From Bradyrhizobium hipponense (GTDB lineage Bacteria; Pseudomonadota; Alphaproteobacteria; Rhizobiales; Xanthobacteraceae): a DNA stretch of 64,000 nucleotides. A model generated the notes under the pieces. That model ran no database searches and was not told where the DNA came from. It was given only the letters and a program-made list of their open reading frames with translations. The translations under genes were made by a program, and so were the position numbers. Of this stretch, positions 18,064-26,555 are shown one piece after another. Location: the NCBI RefSeq assembly GCF_008123965.1, contig NZ_VSTH01000078.1:124001-188000 (forward strand), given 5' to 3'. Positions within the stretch are counted from its first letter, which is position 1; the number at the start of each line of letters is the position of its first letter.

Positions 18064-18301
18064 GGACTGCTCCAATTATCCGCTTGTCCCGTCCAGTACG
18101 CCGCTCGGATTGAAGACCCCTCCTCGAAATCCGTAAAGTTTGAAGGATTTGTGGGTGGCCTGGCCATCCAAATCAGCCCCGCCGCAGCCCCCATTAACCA
18201 CCAAACAACCAGTGGATGCGACGGACGCCACAAAGCTTAAAATCTATGCTAAGGTGAATAGATCGTTAAGGCTGTGCTTTTAGGACGGGCGGTTGTTTGA
18301 A

Positions 18302-19363
18302 ATGTTCAGGTCTCTGGGACGAGATGCCGTTTCGGCATCCCGAGGAATCTACCTGTTTGCCACGTCCATCGCCGGATTCTGCGTCTGGATTCTGGGGACC
18401 CAAGAGGCCGCGGCCCATGTCAAATGGTTTTGTGCCTATGACGCTGCGGGTCAGCCGCGGGGCCTTGAGAACGTTCTGTGCCAGGATTTTGAGCTGCTCC
18501 TGGGCGTTGCCTTGCTCTGGTTCTTTTCCGGCTGCGTGGTGGAGCGGACGTCGCTGGGCGAGCTGCTGGCGCGCTCGATGAACCGCTTCACGGCGAGCCT
18601 GGAGCTGCACACCGAGCTCATGATGCGCGCAGTCTGCGGGTTTTTCTTCATCTCGCTCTGGGCGGTCGGAGGTATCATCCTGACCCCCGAATTGAAAACG
18701 ACTTCCGCGCTGGTCGGGCCTTTGCAGCTCGCCATCGCCGCCGGCCTGCTGTCGCGTCGCACGATGCCGCTATCCGCGGCCGGGATCGCGGTGTTGTTCG
18801 CGCTCGCCATACGGGACTACGGCACTTTTCATCTGGCCGATTATCCGATCTTTCTGGGCTTGGCGGCCTACCTCGCCCTCACCGGCCTCCAAAAGGACCT
18901 GTTCGGCGTTTCGCCACTCGATGTGGTGCGCTATGCGACCGCCGTCACGTTGATGTGGGCGTCGATCGAGAAGTGGGCCTATCCGGAATGGAGTTTCCCG
19001 CTCCTGATCGAGCATCCCGGCATCACGCTCGGATTCAATAACGAGTTCTACATGCGGGCCGCGGGCATGGTCGAATTCACCCTCGCTTTTGCCTTGGCCT
19101 GGACGCCGCTGGTCAGACGCGTTGCGGCGGCCATGTTGCTCGGCATGTTTATCAGCGCGTGCTTCGAATTCGGCAAGCTTGACGTCATCGGGCATTCGGC
19201 GATCATCGTCGTCCTGGTCGCAATCGTTTCCGATACCCGGCAGGCCGAGTCAGACCATCGCGCCCCACTGCTCGCCCCGGCGGGACTATGCGCGGCGCTG
19301 ACGCTCACCCTGTTCGCCTACTATGTTGGCCACGCCGCGATCTTCAACACGACGATTCTCTAG
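18302..19363 (+). CDS. polytopic inner-membrane protein of the redox cluster, unknown function
   Basis: The 353-residue protein (ATG at 18302; TTG three codons earlier) has about eight membrane segments. Notable parts are EAAAHVKWFCAYDAAGQPRG early in the chain, RDYGTFHLADYPIFLGLAAYLALTG and ASIEKWAYPEWSFPLLIEHPG, followed by GHSAIIVVLVAI. The His and Glu residues in these membrane-near segments resemble DoxX- or HTTM-like proteins, but I cannot assign the family. The gene lies between the MauG-type gene and a convergent cupredoxin gene, only 5 bp from the latter. A role in electron transfer or metal handling is likely from context only. Confidence 0.75.
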   Translation: MFRSLGRDAVSASRGIYLFATSIAGFCVWILGTQEAAAHVKWFCAYDAAGQPRGLENVLCQDFELLLGVALLWFFSGCVVERTSLGELLARSMNRFTASLELHTELMMRAVCGFFFISLWAVGGIILTPELKTTSALVGPLQLAIAAGLLSRRTMPLSAAGIAVLFALAIRDYGTFHLADYPIFLGLAAYLALTGLQKDLFGVSPLDVVRYATAVTLMWASIEKWAYPEWSFPLLIEHPGITLGFNNEFYMRAAGMVEFTLAFALAWTPLVRRVAAAMLLGMFISACFEFGKLDVIGHSAIIVVLVAIVSDTRQAESDHRAPLLAPAGLCAALTLTLFAYYVGHAAIFNTTIL

Positions 19364-19368
19364 GCCTG

Positions 19369-19725
19369 TTACTTGGTCACGTGCACGCCAAGCTTCATCT
19401 TGGGATGAATGCCGCACAGCACGGTGTAGTCACCAGGCACGGAAAAAACCACGTCGACTTGGCTGCCCGGCTGCTGGTCCCCGGTATCGAAATCAAAGCT
19501 GTCCGCGCTCAAATAAGCGTGGTGCAGGAGCTCGCCGTCGTCGTTAACGAACCGTAAAGTCTCGCCGCGTTTGATGATGACCTCTCTGGGCCTGAATTCT
19601 CGATCCCTTTGCGAGATCGTGTAAGGGGCCGCGCCCAAAGCGGCTCCCGCGAAGAGTCCCCCCACAATTGCGGCCGTGATCTGAAAACCGAGCTCGCCCG
19701 TACGCAAAGGGAAAAGCCTCGCCAT
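19369..19725 (-). CDS. cupredoxin (plastocyanin/amicyanin-like)
   Basis: The 118-residue protein has an N-terminal membrane or signal segment (FQITAAIVGGLFAGAALGAA) and one cupredoxin domain. Type 1 copper ligands are visible: His at about 68-69 (GELLHHAYLS), then Cys104, His107 and Met110 in VLCGIHPKMKLGVHV. Such proteins shuttle single electrons in the periplasm, and plastocyanin-like members accept or donate electrons to c-type cytochromes. The convergent gene pair with the membrane protein and the nearby MauG-type protein suggests one periplasmic redox pathway. Confidence 0.9.
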   Translation of the reverse strand: MARLFPLRTGELGFQITAAIVGGLFAGAALGAAPYTISQRDREFRPREVIIKRGETLRFVNDDGELLHHAYLSADSFDFDTGDQQPGSQVDVVFSVPGDYTVLCGIHPKMKLGVHVTK

Positions 19726-19935
19726 TATTCAACCCCGCTGAAACTTCAACTTTACCAAGAATCCGTCCGGGCTCGGAGCTTTCCGAGCCGCGTGAGTACT
19801 CCCATACTTATCACAGGTTGATCTTAACGATTTCCGCATCCCTTGCAGTCATTACTAGGGAAATTTTAGGCGGGGCCGCTGGCTGTCACCGCGAGCTATG
19901 TTTTCGATTAGTTGTTTACAGCGAAAGACACCGTG

Positions 19936-22881
19936 ATGAGTCCTTTCGTCGGCAGCGTTGCGCGTCAGCCGAAAGCGGTTCTCGAGACCTTCCGGTCGAT
20001 AATCGCTCGGTTGTCGCGGCTTGTCGCGCGCGGTTCGATTAGAACCGGGATACTGATCTTCTGCCTTGCAATGAGCGCGATTGCGGCAGCCTTGGGAGGG
20101 TATGCCAGCCTCGGCATCCGGCACGCCGGTGACCTGGTTGCGAAAACCTTCGACGAGTCATTGATGTCGATCAACTACGCGCGGGCGGCTGGCGCCGATT
20201 TCGCCGGAATGCGGGTGGCATCTGCACAACGGCTGCTTACAAAAGACCCGGCGGTCCAGGCGCGGCTCGATGGCGAAATTGACGAATTGGCCAAGTCGCT
20301 TTCGGAAGACGTCACGATAGCTGCGGAGCGGTCACAGTCCGCACGCGCCGCAAAAGCAGCCGCCAAGGTCCAGGAGGCGGCAAATGCCTGGATCGGGCTT
20401 CATCGACGTCAATTTCAGAGGTCTACTGACGAAACTGGGAACGTTGAAGCGAGCGGTCGTGAGATCAACGGTGTTGATCCGTATTCCAACACTGTAAATC
20501 AGCAGATTGAATTGCTGGTGAACTATACGGCCGGGGATGGATTTCTGTTTCGCCAGAGAGCGCTTGCTGCGATCAAGCGGGATGTACAACTCAACGTGGC
20601 GGGGCTGACCGTCGCCCTTCTTCTGTCCGGCCTTTTCTCCTGGTTGTTGGCGCGGCGGATCATTGGTCCCGTCGCTATCGCGTCCAAAGCGGCCAAGGGC
20701 ATCGCCGATGGCGATTTGAACACAAGCATTCCGGAGGGCAGCGGTGACGAGCTGGGTACGCTCCTGACCGCTATGGGCCGAATGCGGGACAACATCAGAG
20801 CGATGGTCGACCGAGAGGTGGCGCAGCGGCGTTCGGCGCAGGCGCGGCTTTCCGATGCGCTCGAGCACTCCCGTGAGGGCGTCGTGCTCCTCGACCAAAA
20901 CGGTCAGATCGCGTTGGCCAATTCCAGAGCGAGCGAGTTCATTCGCTGCTCTCCCCAGCTTGTCCATCCGTTGCCGACGGCGCGGGCGCCCAGTGCCCAG
21001 CACTCAACGGAACTCATGCTGCAAGAGGATGCTAACGGCGTCGAAGGGGTGGAGAGCGAGGCCCAGCTCCCGGACGGAAGATGGCTGCGGGTCAGCCGCA
21101 GCCCGACTCAGGAAGGCGTCATTCTCGTCTATAGCGACATTACCGGTTTGAAGCAGCAGGAGGCCGAGCTGCATGCGACGAATCTGAGACTGGATGCGGC
21201 GCTCACGCACATGTCGCAGGGACTCTGTCTCTATGACAGAGAAGGAGGGTTGCAGGTCGTGAACCGGCGCTTCTGCGAGATCTTTGATATTTCGCCGGAG
21301 CTTGTGCTTCCAGGGATGACGTTCGAGGACGTCCTCCGCCTGAGTGTTGCCGCTGGAAATCATGGCAGCCAGACGGTGGCCGACCTTCTAGCGGAAGCCG
21401 AGGAGTTCTTGACCCGCCGGAAGGGCGGCTCCTACCTTCAGCAGCTCAGCGGCAACCGTGTCGTGTCGATCGCCCATCGCGCCACAACCGACGGTGGCTG
21501 GCTCATCAGTTGTGAAGATGTGACCGAACAACAAAGGGCGCAATCTCAAATCGCCTTCATGGCGCGGCATGACGCTCTGACCAAATTGCCAAACCGCTCT
21601 CTGTTCGCCGAGCGGATTGAGCAGGCTGTCGCAGAGGCGGGCCGAGGTGCAGGCTTTGCCGTGTTCTGTGTCGATCTTGATAATTTCAAGCAGATCAACG
21701 ACACTCTGGGACATCCGGTGGGTGATGGGCTGCTTTGCGCGGTTGCGGCGCGATTAAGCGCGTGCGTCCGAGAGGGTGACACGGTTGCGCGCCTAGGGGG
21801 CGACGAGTTTGCGCTCATCCAATCTGAAGTCCGGAACGCTGACGATGCAGCGCACCTGGCGCGGCGTGTCGTGGAGCATGTCGGAGCGCCTTATGAGCTG
21901 AACGGACATCGGGTCATCGTCGGCTGCAGCGTCGGAATTTCCATGGCGCCGGGTGACGGCACGACGCGCGAAAAGCTGCTGAAAAATGCCGACATGGCGT
22001 TGTACCGGTCCAAAATGGACGGCAGGGGAACATGGCGGTTTTTCGAGCCGGCAATGGACGCAAGCCTGCAAAGCCGAAGAGCGCTCGAAACCGATCTGCG
22101 CGCGGCCATGGACAAGAACGAGTTCGATCTGTTCTACCAGCCCATTTATGATTTGCGCATGGACCGGATCAGCGGCTTTGAGGCATTATTGCGCTGGCGA
22201 CATCCGGAAAGAGGGTTGGTGCCGCCCGATCAGTTCATCCCTGTCGCCGAAGAAATTGGCCTCATCACTCCGCTTGGGGAGTGGGTGCTCAATCGCGCCT
22301 GCGCGCAGGCGGCGAGTTGGCCGAACGAGCTCAAGATTGCGGTCAATGTCTCGGCCACTCAGTTTCGTGACCCACGGCTCGCAGCCGTCATCGCAAACGC
22401 CCTCGAGGTTTCGGCGCTGCCGCCGCACCGGCTTGAACTCGAAATCACCGAATCGGTTCTGCTTGGCAATAGCGCCGAAACCATTGCGACGCTGCATGAG
22501 CTGAAGGCGCGTGGGCTGCGCATCGCGTTGGATGATTTTGGTACCGGCTACTCCTCGCTCAGCTATCTGCGCAGTTTCCCCTTTGACAAACTCAAGATCG
22601 ACCAATCGTTCGTCCGCGACGTGACGGCCAAAAAGGGATCAAAGTTGATTGTCAGAGCTATCACGAGGCTCGGCAAGAGCCTCGGTATGACGACGACGGC
22701 GGAGGGCGTAGAGACGATTGAGCAGTTGAACCAGATGAAGGCCGAAGGATGCAACGAGGCGCAAGGATACTTGTTCAGCCGTCCGGTCCCGGCAACCGAA
22801 CTCGCATCAACGATCCTGAGTTTGAGAAACGGCCTCCAGAGCCTCAAGAGATCTGACTGGGGCAATCTGATCGCCAGCTAA
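19936..22881 (+). CDS. bifunctional GGDEF-EAL cyclic di-GMP protein (HAMP-PAS-PAS-GGDEF-EAL)
   Basis: From the ATG at 19936 the protein has 981 residues. Order: membrane segment at about 35-60, a periplasmic helical sensor, a second membrane segment (GLTVALLLSGLFSWLLARRI), HAMP (ASKAAKGIADGDLNTSIPEG), two PAS domains (the second with THMSQGLCLYDREGGLQVVNR), GGDEF with VARLGGDEFALI, and EAL. An RxxD inhibitory site (REGD) sits five residues before GGDEF. The EAL domain keeps its catalytic set: GFEALLRW, NVSATQF, ITESVLL, LDDFGTGYSS, KIDQSF, AEGVET. Both activities may therefore be possible. Signal unknown. The gene is divergent from the cupredoxin gene with about 200 bp between. Confidence 0.93.
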   Translation: MSPFVGSVARQPKAVLETFRSIIARLSRLVARGSIRTGILIFCLAMSAIAAALGGYASLGIRHAGDLVAKTFDESLMSINYARAAGADFAGMRVASAQRLLTKDPAVQARLDGEIDELAKSLSEDVTIAAERSQSARAAKAAAKVQEAANAWIGLHRRQFQRSTDETGNVEASGREINGVDPYSNTVNQQIELLVNYTAGDGFLFRQRALAAIKRDVQLNVAGLTVALLLSGLFSWLLARRIIGPVAIASKAAKGIADGDLNTSIPEGSGDELGTLLTAMGRMRDNIRAMVDREVAQRRSAQARLSDALEHSREGVVLLDQNGQIALANSRASEFIRCSPQLVHPLPTARAPSAQHSTELMLQEDANGVEGVESEAQLPDGRWLRVSRSPTQEGVILVYSDITGLKQQEAELHATNLRLDAALTHMSQGLCLYDREGGLQVVNRRFCEIFDISPELVLPGMTFEDVLRLSVAAGNHGSQTVADLLAEAEEFLTRRKGGSYLQQLSGNRVVSIAHRATTDGGWLISCEDVTEQQRAQSQIAFMARHDALTKLPNRSLFAERIEQAVAEAGRGAGFAVFCVDLDNFKQINDTLGHPVGDGLLCAVAARLSACVREGDTVARLGGDEFALIQSEVRNADDAAHLARRVVEHVGAPYELNGHRVIVGCSVGISMAPGDGTTREKLLKNADMALYRSKMDGRGTWRFFEPAMDASLQSRRALETDLRAAMDKNEFDLFYQPIYDLRMDRISGFEALLRWRHPERGLVPPDQFIPVAEEIGLITPLGEWVLNRACAQAASWPNELKIAVNVSATQFRDPRLAAVIANALEVSALPPHRLELEITESVLLGNSAETIATLHELKARGLRIALDDFGTGYSSLSYLRSFPFDKLKIDQSFVRDVTAKKGSKLIVRAITRLGKSLGMTTTAEGVETIEQLNQMKAEGCNEAQGYLFSRPVPATELASTILSLRNGLQSLKRSDWGNLIAS

Positions 22882-23415
22882 GGCTATGTGTCGCATGCCA
22901 CTGAAATCGATCATGGCCTCGGCAACTTCGCGGCGCTGCATCACTGACGATCCGCACCAGCCTGGGGCAGGTATCGGTCTTGGGTAGGAAGGTCGGGCGG
23001 CACAGGTGCGCTGTCGCGCCATCCTGTGCACTCACGCCGAGCACCGAGCGATGGCTCAACCCACAGCTTTCCTCTTGGTTAGCTTCGTCAACATAGTCTC
23101 CTCAAATGGTACCAGGGCAAGTCGTCAAGCACGCGTTGGCCTGCCTGGCTGATGCAGCCGCGCTACTCATCGCGAGTTGGAGTGTCATCGCGGCAATATC
23201 CCCTGGAGCGCGGTGCCCGAGCGGGTTGCCCCGGCATGTCCGTCATGGTGGAGTGCCCAGCAGGCGTTTATCGCTGCGCCATCCGCCAACGTAGCCGTCG
23301 TCCGGATGACGGCCATCCAGCTCTTTTACTGGTACGGCCCGACGGCAATGACGGGCTCGCCCGGAATGGCCGGCGTCTAAGAGCCCGCAGTTTAGCTTCA
23401 TCGGGAGTAACGCAC
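22882..23415. other. gene-poor stretch
   Basis: About 530 bp between the GGDEF-EAL gene and a small DUF2934 gene. No gene is supported. Several short frames here are Arg- or Ser-rich shadows. Confidence 0.4.
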
Positions 23416-23580
23416 ATGGCAGGTCCTCCGACTATAAAGGACATCGAGCGCCGAGCGTATCAGCTGTGGCAGCAGGCCGGAATGCCCGACGGGCGAGATC
23501 AAGAGTTCTATTTGGAAGCGGAACGACAGCTGAGGGAAGAGTTGGTCCGGCACGAACTCAGGACGCCGGATACGCTGTAG
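23416..23580 (+). CDS. DUF2934 small protein
   Basis: The ATG at 23416 opens a 54-residue protein, MAGPPTIKDIERRAYQLWQQ, then GRDQEFYLEAERQLREELVRH. This is the DUF2934 signature, a short helical protein with a conserved AYxLWExxGxPxGRdxexWxxAE pattern. These are abundant in rhizobia; function is unknown. The larger open frame upstream is not protein-like and the start is supported by the match beginning at this Met. Confidence 0.75.
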   Translation: MAGPPTIKDIERRAYQLWQQAGMPDGRDQEFYLEAERQLREELVRHELRTPDTL

Positions 23581-23803
23581 AACCGCGAGAAATCACGTTG
23601 GGGAGCGTTATCCGCTTCATCAATGCGGATTCCGCTCGATGCCATCCATCGTTGCGAGATGATCTCGCTCACCATTTCGATTTGGAGTCGCCACCGGTTC
23701 CGAGACGATCTCGCCCGGTAGTCCGGGATGACGTCGCTGGGGTGACGTGGCCTCTTCTGGCCCCATAGGGGCCTCCTTCCGGCGTTGCGAAGGGGGACCC
23801 TGG

Positions 23804-24030
23804 ATGCAGACGAAGAGCCTTGCGATGCGCCGTGTGCGCGATGTGATCAGCATGAAGCCCGCTGGGCTTCCGAGCCGCGAGATCGTGCGGGGGATGGGCC
23901 TGGTGCCCTCGACAGTGCGGTTGATCACCCGGCGGTTCGAGGCTAGGCCTGAGCTGGTCTGCCCGACGAACTGATTGACGCGGCCGCTCTGGAGTCCCCC
24001 TGTTCGCAAGACCGGCAAAGGCAAGCATGC
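23804..24030 (+). pseudogene. IS21-family transposase (IstA) N-terminal remnant
   Basis: A frame from 23804 reads MRRVRDVISMKPAGLPSREI and MGLVPSTVRLITRRFEA, the N-terminal helix-turn-helix of IS21 transposases. It stops at 23974, but another frame continues the family sequence (LPDELIDAAALESPLFARPA), which shows a frameshift. After about 24030 the similarity ends. No IstB gene and no clear IS ends remain, so this is a fragment of a dead insertion sequence at the left edge of the mobile-element region. Confidence 0.6.
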
Positions 24031-24227
24031 CAGATCACCTTCAACAGATCGCCGCTCAGCGGATCGCGCCTCGGCACTTCCCGCACCAGCAATGCCAGGC
24101 TTGCGACCGGGATTCTCCAACATCGGCCATTTCGCAGTTGTCGTCCGCGGCCTCGATAAGCTTGAGATCGGAATTTGGACCTACACCCGGAATGATTTTC
24201 AAAGACACCAAAAATTACCTAGCCATT

Positions 24228-25434
24228 TCAATGGCACAAGAGTTCGTAGTTTTTATTCGGAATGGCGCGCCACTCAGTACTCATCTGCGAACCCGGGACC
24301 GTGCCGTTCCGACTGGCCAAGACGGCCCTTTCGAGCACATCCTTGCTGCCCTTGATGCGGACCGCGGTGTCATCAACCTCGACCACGCTAATGAGAGACT
24401 GCAGGTAGGCTTTCCGGAACGGGATAGAGCCCGAGGCGAAGTTCTCTCGCATCGTGCGCCCGAACTGCTCCAGCAATGCTGGGGCGATCTGGATCGCGTT
24501 CGATGAGTGTGACTTGGCACGTTCGAGAGCGGCCTTTGAGCGATCCCGATCAGCCTTGAGAACGTTCAAGCGGTCCTTGAGGACATCATCGACTTCGGTG
24601 ACGCCGTCTTCGATGAGTTTTTAAAGGCGCTTGAGCTTGTCGTCCGCATCGGTGACCTCCCGCTGGAGTGCCGTGATGCGCGCGTTCACGGCGTCTGCCT
24701 TTTCCGCGCGGCGCGAGGAAAGCGAGGAAAGGATTTCAGCCAGCCGCTCGGGCTGGAACAGTCGCTCAGTCAGGTGCGTCGTGACCAGCGTGTCCAGCTT
24801 GTCCATGCGGATCGACCGGCCTTTGCACACGGTCTTTCCCTTTCGATTACAGGTCGAACAGGAATAGTAGCGATGGACGAGGCCGGTCTTCGAGGTGCCG
24901 GTCCGACGGGACCGGCGAGCCGTTCCAGAAGCCATGCTGAGCGTTCGCTTTCATGTTTCTGATGACGTGCTTTGCGTTTTCCTTGGACTGATACTCGTCA
25001 AACAGTGCGATGACCTTGCGCATCTTCGCCTGCACGGGATCATCGTCATCACCAAGCGGCTGCGTGATCGAAACGAGCTTGACGCCGTGCTTGGCCAGCT
25101 TTCGCAGATAGAATTCCTGACCGAAAGCATCGCGGAAGAACCGGCTATAGCTATGCACCGCGATGACATCGAACGCATGCTCGCCGTCGCAGGCGCGCTC
25201 AATCATCTGCTGGAATATGGGGCGCTTGTCGTCGGTGGCCGAGGCGCCGGGTTCGATAAATTCAGCGACGGTCTGATGGCCCTTGGCCTCACACCAAGCG
25301 AGCATCTGCGCCCGCTGATCTGGAATGGAGAGATCGTGTTTTGCTTGCCGATCCGTTGAGACGCGCAAGTAGAACGCGACGCGGGACGCGTTGGGATCGA
25401 TCGCGATATTCGGCTTATGCCCGTGTTTACTCAT
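24228..25434 (-). pseudogene. decayed serine recombinase
   Basis: Three reverse-strand frames together make a serine recombinase. The N-terminal catalytic domain (25434 to about 24915) is complete: VAFYLRVSTDRQAKHDLSIP with nucleophile Ser, EPGASATDDKRPIFQQM, HSYSRFFRDAFGQEFY, FDEYQSKENAKHV. After FWNGS the next part of the gene is the zinc ribbon (RYYSCSTCNRKGKTVCKGR) in a different frame, so the roughly 150-residue recombinase DNA-binding domain has been deleted. A TAA at 24621-24623 then interrupts the coiled-coil region (KLKRL*KLIEDG), after which the C-terminal part continues to 24228. The intact relative at 32852-34486 has the same layout. This copy cannot make a working enzyme. Confidence 0.85.
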
Positions 25435-25579
25435 GTCACCGAGCCTCTTCATCTCTGACTTTCGCAGTTCCGGGAGGTGCTGCAAAGTCTATTTTTTGCA
25501 AGTCGAACACCGATCATGTTGGTTTGCTCGACAAGATTCGGAAATCAGAGTCTCCCGTGTTCGTGGGTAGTCAGAACTC

Positions 25580-26269
25580 TCAATGGCCGGCCTCTACCGT
25601 GGTGCCGTCATCGCTTGTTCGAGTCTTGCGGATCCTCAGCAGGAGCCGCGCCAGCCAGGCGCATACGCTGCGTTCAGTCACGGCTTTGCGGCCAAAGAAG
25701 ACGAATTCGGGATTGGCAGCCGCGATGGCCGCCGCGTCTCGCACGCGGCGCGTCGCGCTCACGCGCTGCATCAGCGCCGTGATCTCCGGGTCGGCCATGA
25801 TGAGTTTGGCGGCCTCCAGGGACTGTGTTGCAGCCGGCCCTCGCTGGAGAAGTTCAACGAACACGCGCAATTCGGGCTGGGCAGCAACGTCAGCAACCAA
25901 GGGACGCAGATCCTCATCAGCCAGGAGCAGTTCAAGGGCGCGATGGAAGACCGCGTCTTCGATCGCGATTGCGGCGCTGCGCATATTGGCACGCGAGCGA
26001 TCGTCCTTGGGAACAGAGAGGTTCATCTGGCGCTTGCCGGCGTTTTCCTGCTTCTTGCGGTGCCTTTCCTTACGGATTGAAGCCTTCGACCTCTCGGTCC
26101 GGACAAAGGCCACGGCGCTCTTCATGCCGCCGGCCCGGAGCTCCTCGTCCGTCAAGGGGCCGACGATGGTATTGGGCTGCGCAGCCCGATCGGTGCCGCC
26201 GGCTGCATTGTCCGCGTCGTCAGTTTCATCAGAGTGTTGGTCAGGAGGGCACATGGCGTTACTAGTCAC
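25580..26269 (-). CDS. unknown protein, third gene of the relaxase operon
   Basis: The 229-residue protein starts at a GTG whose bases overlap the TGA of the preceding gene (GTGA), so translation is probably coupled. It is soluble, with an acidic N-terminus (DETDDADNAAGGTDRAAQPN), a basic segment (ERSKASIRKERHRKKQENAGKR) and a helical C-terminal half with repeats of Leu and Ala (AIEDAVFHRALELLLADEDL, NPEFVFFGRKAVTERSVCAW). I do not recognise the family. Being last in the operon with the MobF relaxase, it may be a mobilisation accessory protein. Confidence 0.6.
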   Translation of the reverse strand: MTSNAMCPPDQHSDETDDADNAAGGTDRAAQPNTIVGPLTDEELRAGGMKSAVAFVRTERSKASIRKERHRKKQENAGKRQMNLSVPKDDRSRANMRSAAIAIEDAVFHRALELLLADEDLRPLVADVAAQPELRVFVELLQRGPAATQSLEAAKLIMADPEITALMQRVSATRRVRDAAAIAAANPEFVFFGRKAVTERSVCAWLARLLLRIRKTRTSDDGTTVEAGH

Positions 26270-26555
26270 GCTCTAGGGGCGGGACCCCGACGGGCTTCCC
26301 GGCCTTCGGGGTGGAAACAGGCTTGGTGCCGGCGGGGGAGACGGCGTCCGCGATCAGCCGATCGATCAGGTCGCCCAGGTAGATCTGGATCGTGTCCAGC
26401 TCCCGCGCGGTCACAGGAATCCGCTTCGGTAGGTCGTCGAGCACGATCGGATCGTCTGGCGTCGCGCGTCCCGCGGGCCGGCGTGCCCGTTGGGGACGGT
26501 CGGCTGATGACGCGATCCGCGGCGGTTGCCGCCGTGTCTTTTGCGACTTAGCCAC
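26262..26555 (-). CDS. small protein of the relaxase operon, similar to the 34497-34733 product
   Basis: A GTG at 26553-26555 overlaps the relaxase end and opens a 97-residue frame. The N-terminus is basic (VAKSQKTRRQPPRIASSADR). The middle reads DDLPKRIPVTARELDTI followed by YLGDLIDRLI. This PK-x-IPVT-x-x-E-x-D and GDL-x-D-x-L pattern recurs in the small gene directly upstream of the intact serine recombinase (34497-34733). The frame overlaps both neighbours by about 8 bases, a sign of coupled translation. Function is unknown; association with mobile-element enzymes in both cases suggests an accessory or regulatory role. Confidence 0.55.
   Translation of the reverse strand: MAKSQKTRRQPPRIASSADRPQRARRPAGRATPDDPIVLDDLPKRIPVTARELDTIQIYLGDLIDRLIADAVSPAGTKPVSTPKAGKPVGVPPLERD

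Noticed and set aside
24228..24300. Possible tRNA half at the end of the decayed serine recombinase
   Set aside because: A GGTTCG-like stretch is present in the reverse reading, but no acceptor strand or anticodon arm can be folded.
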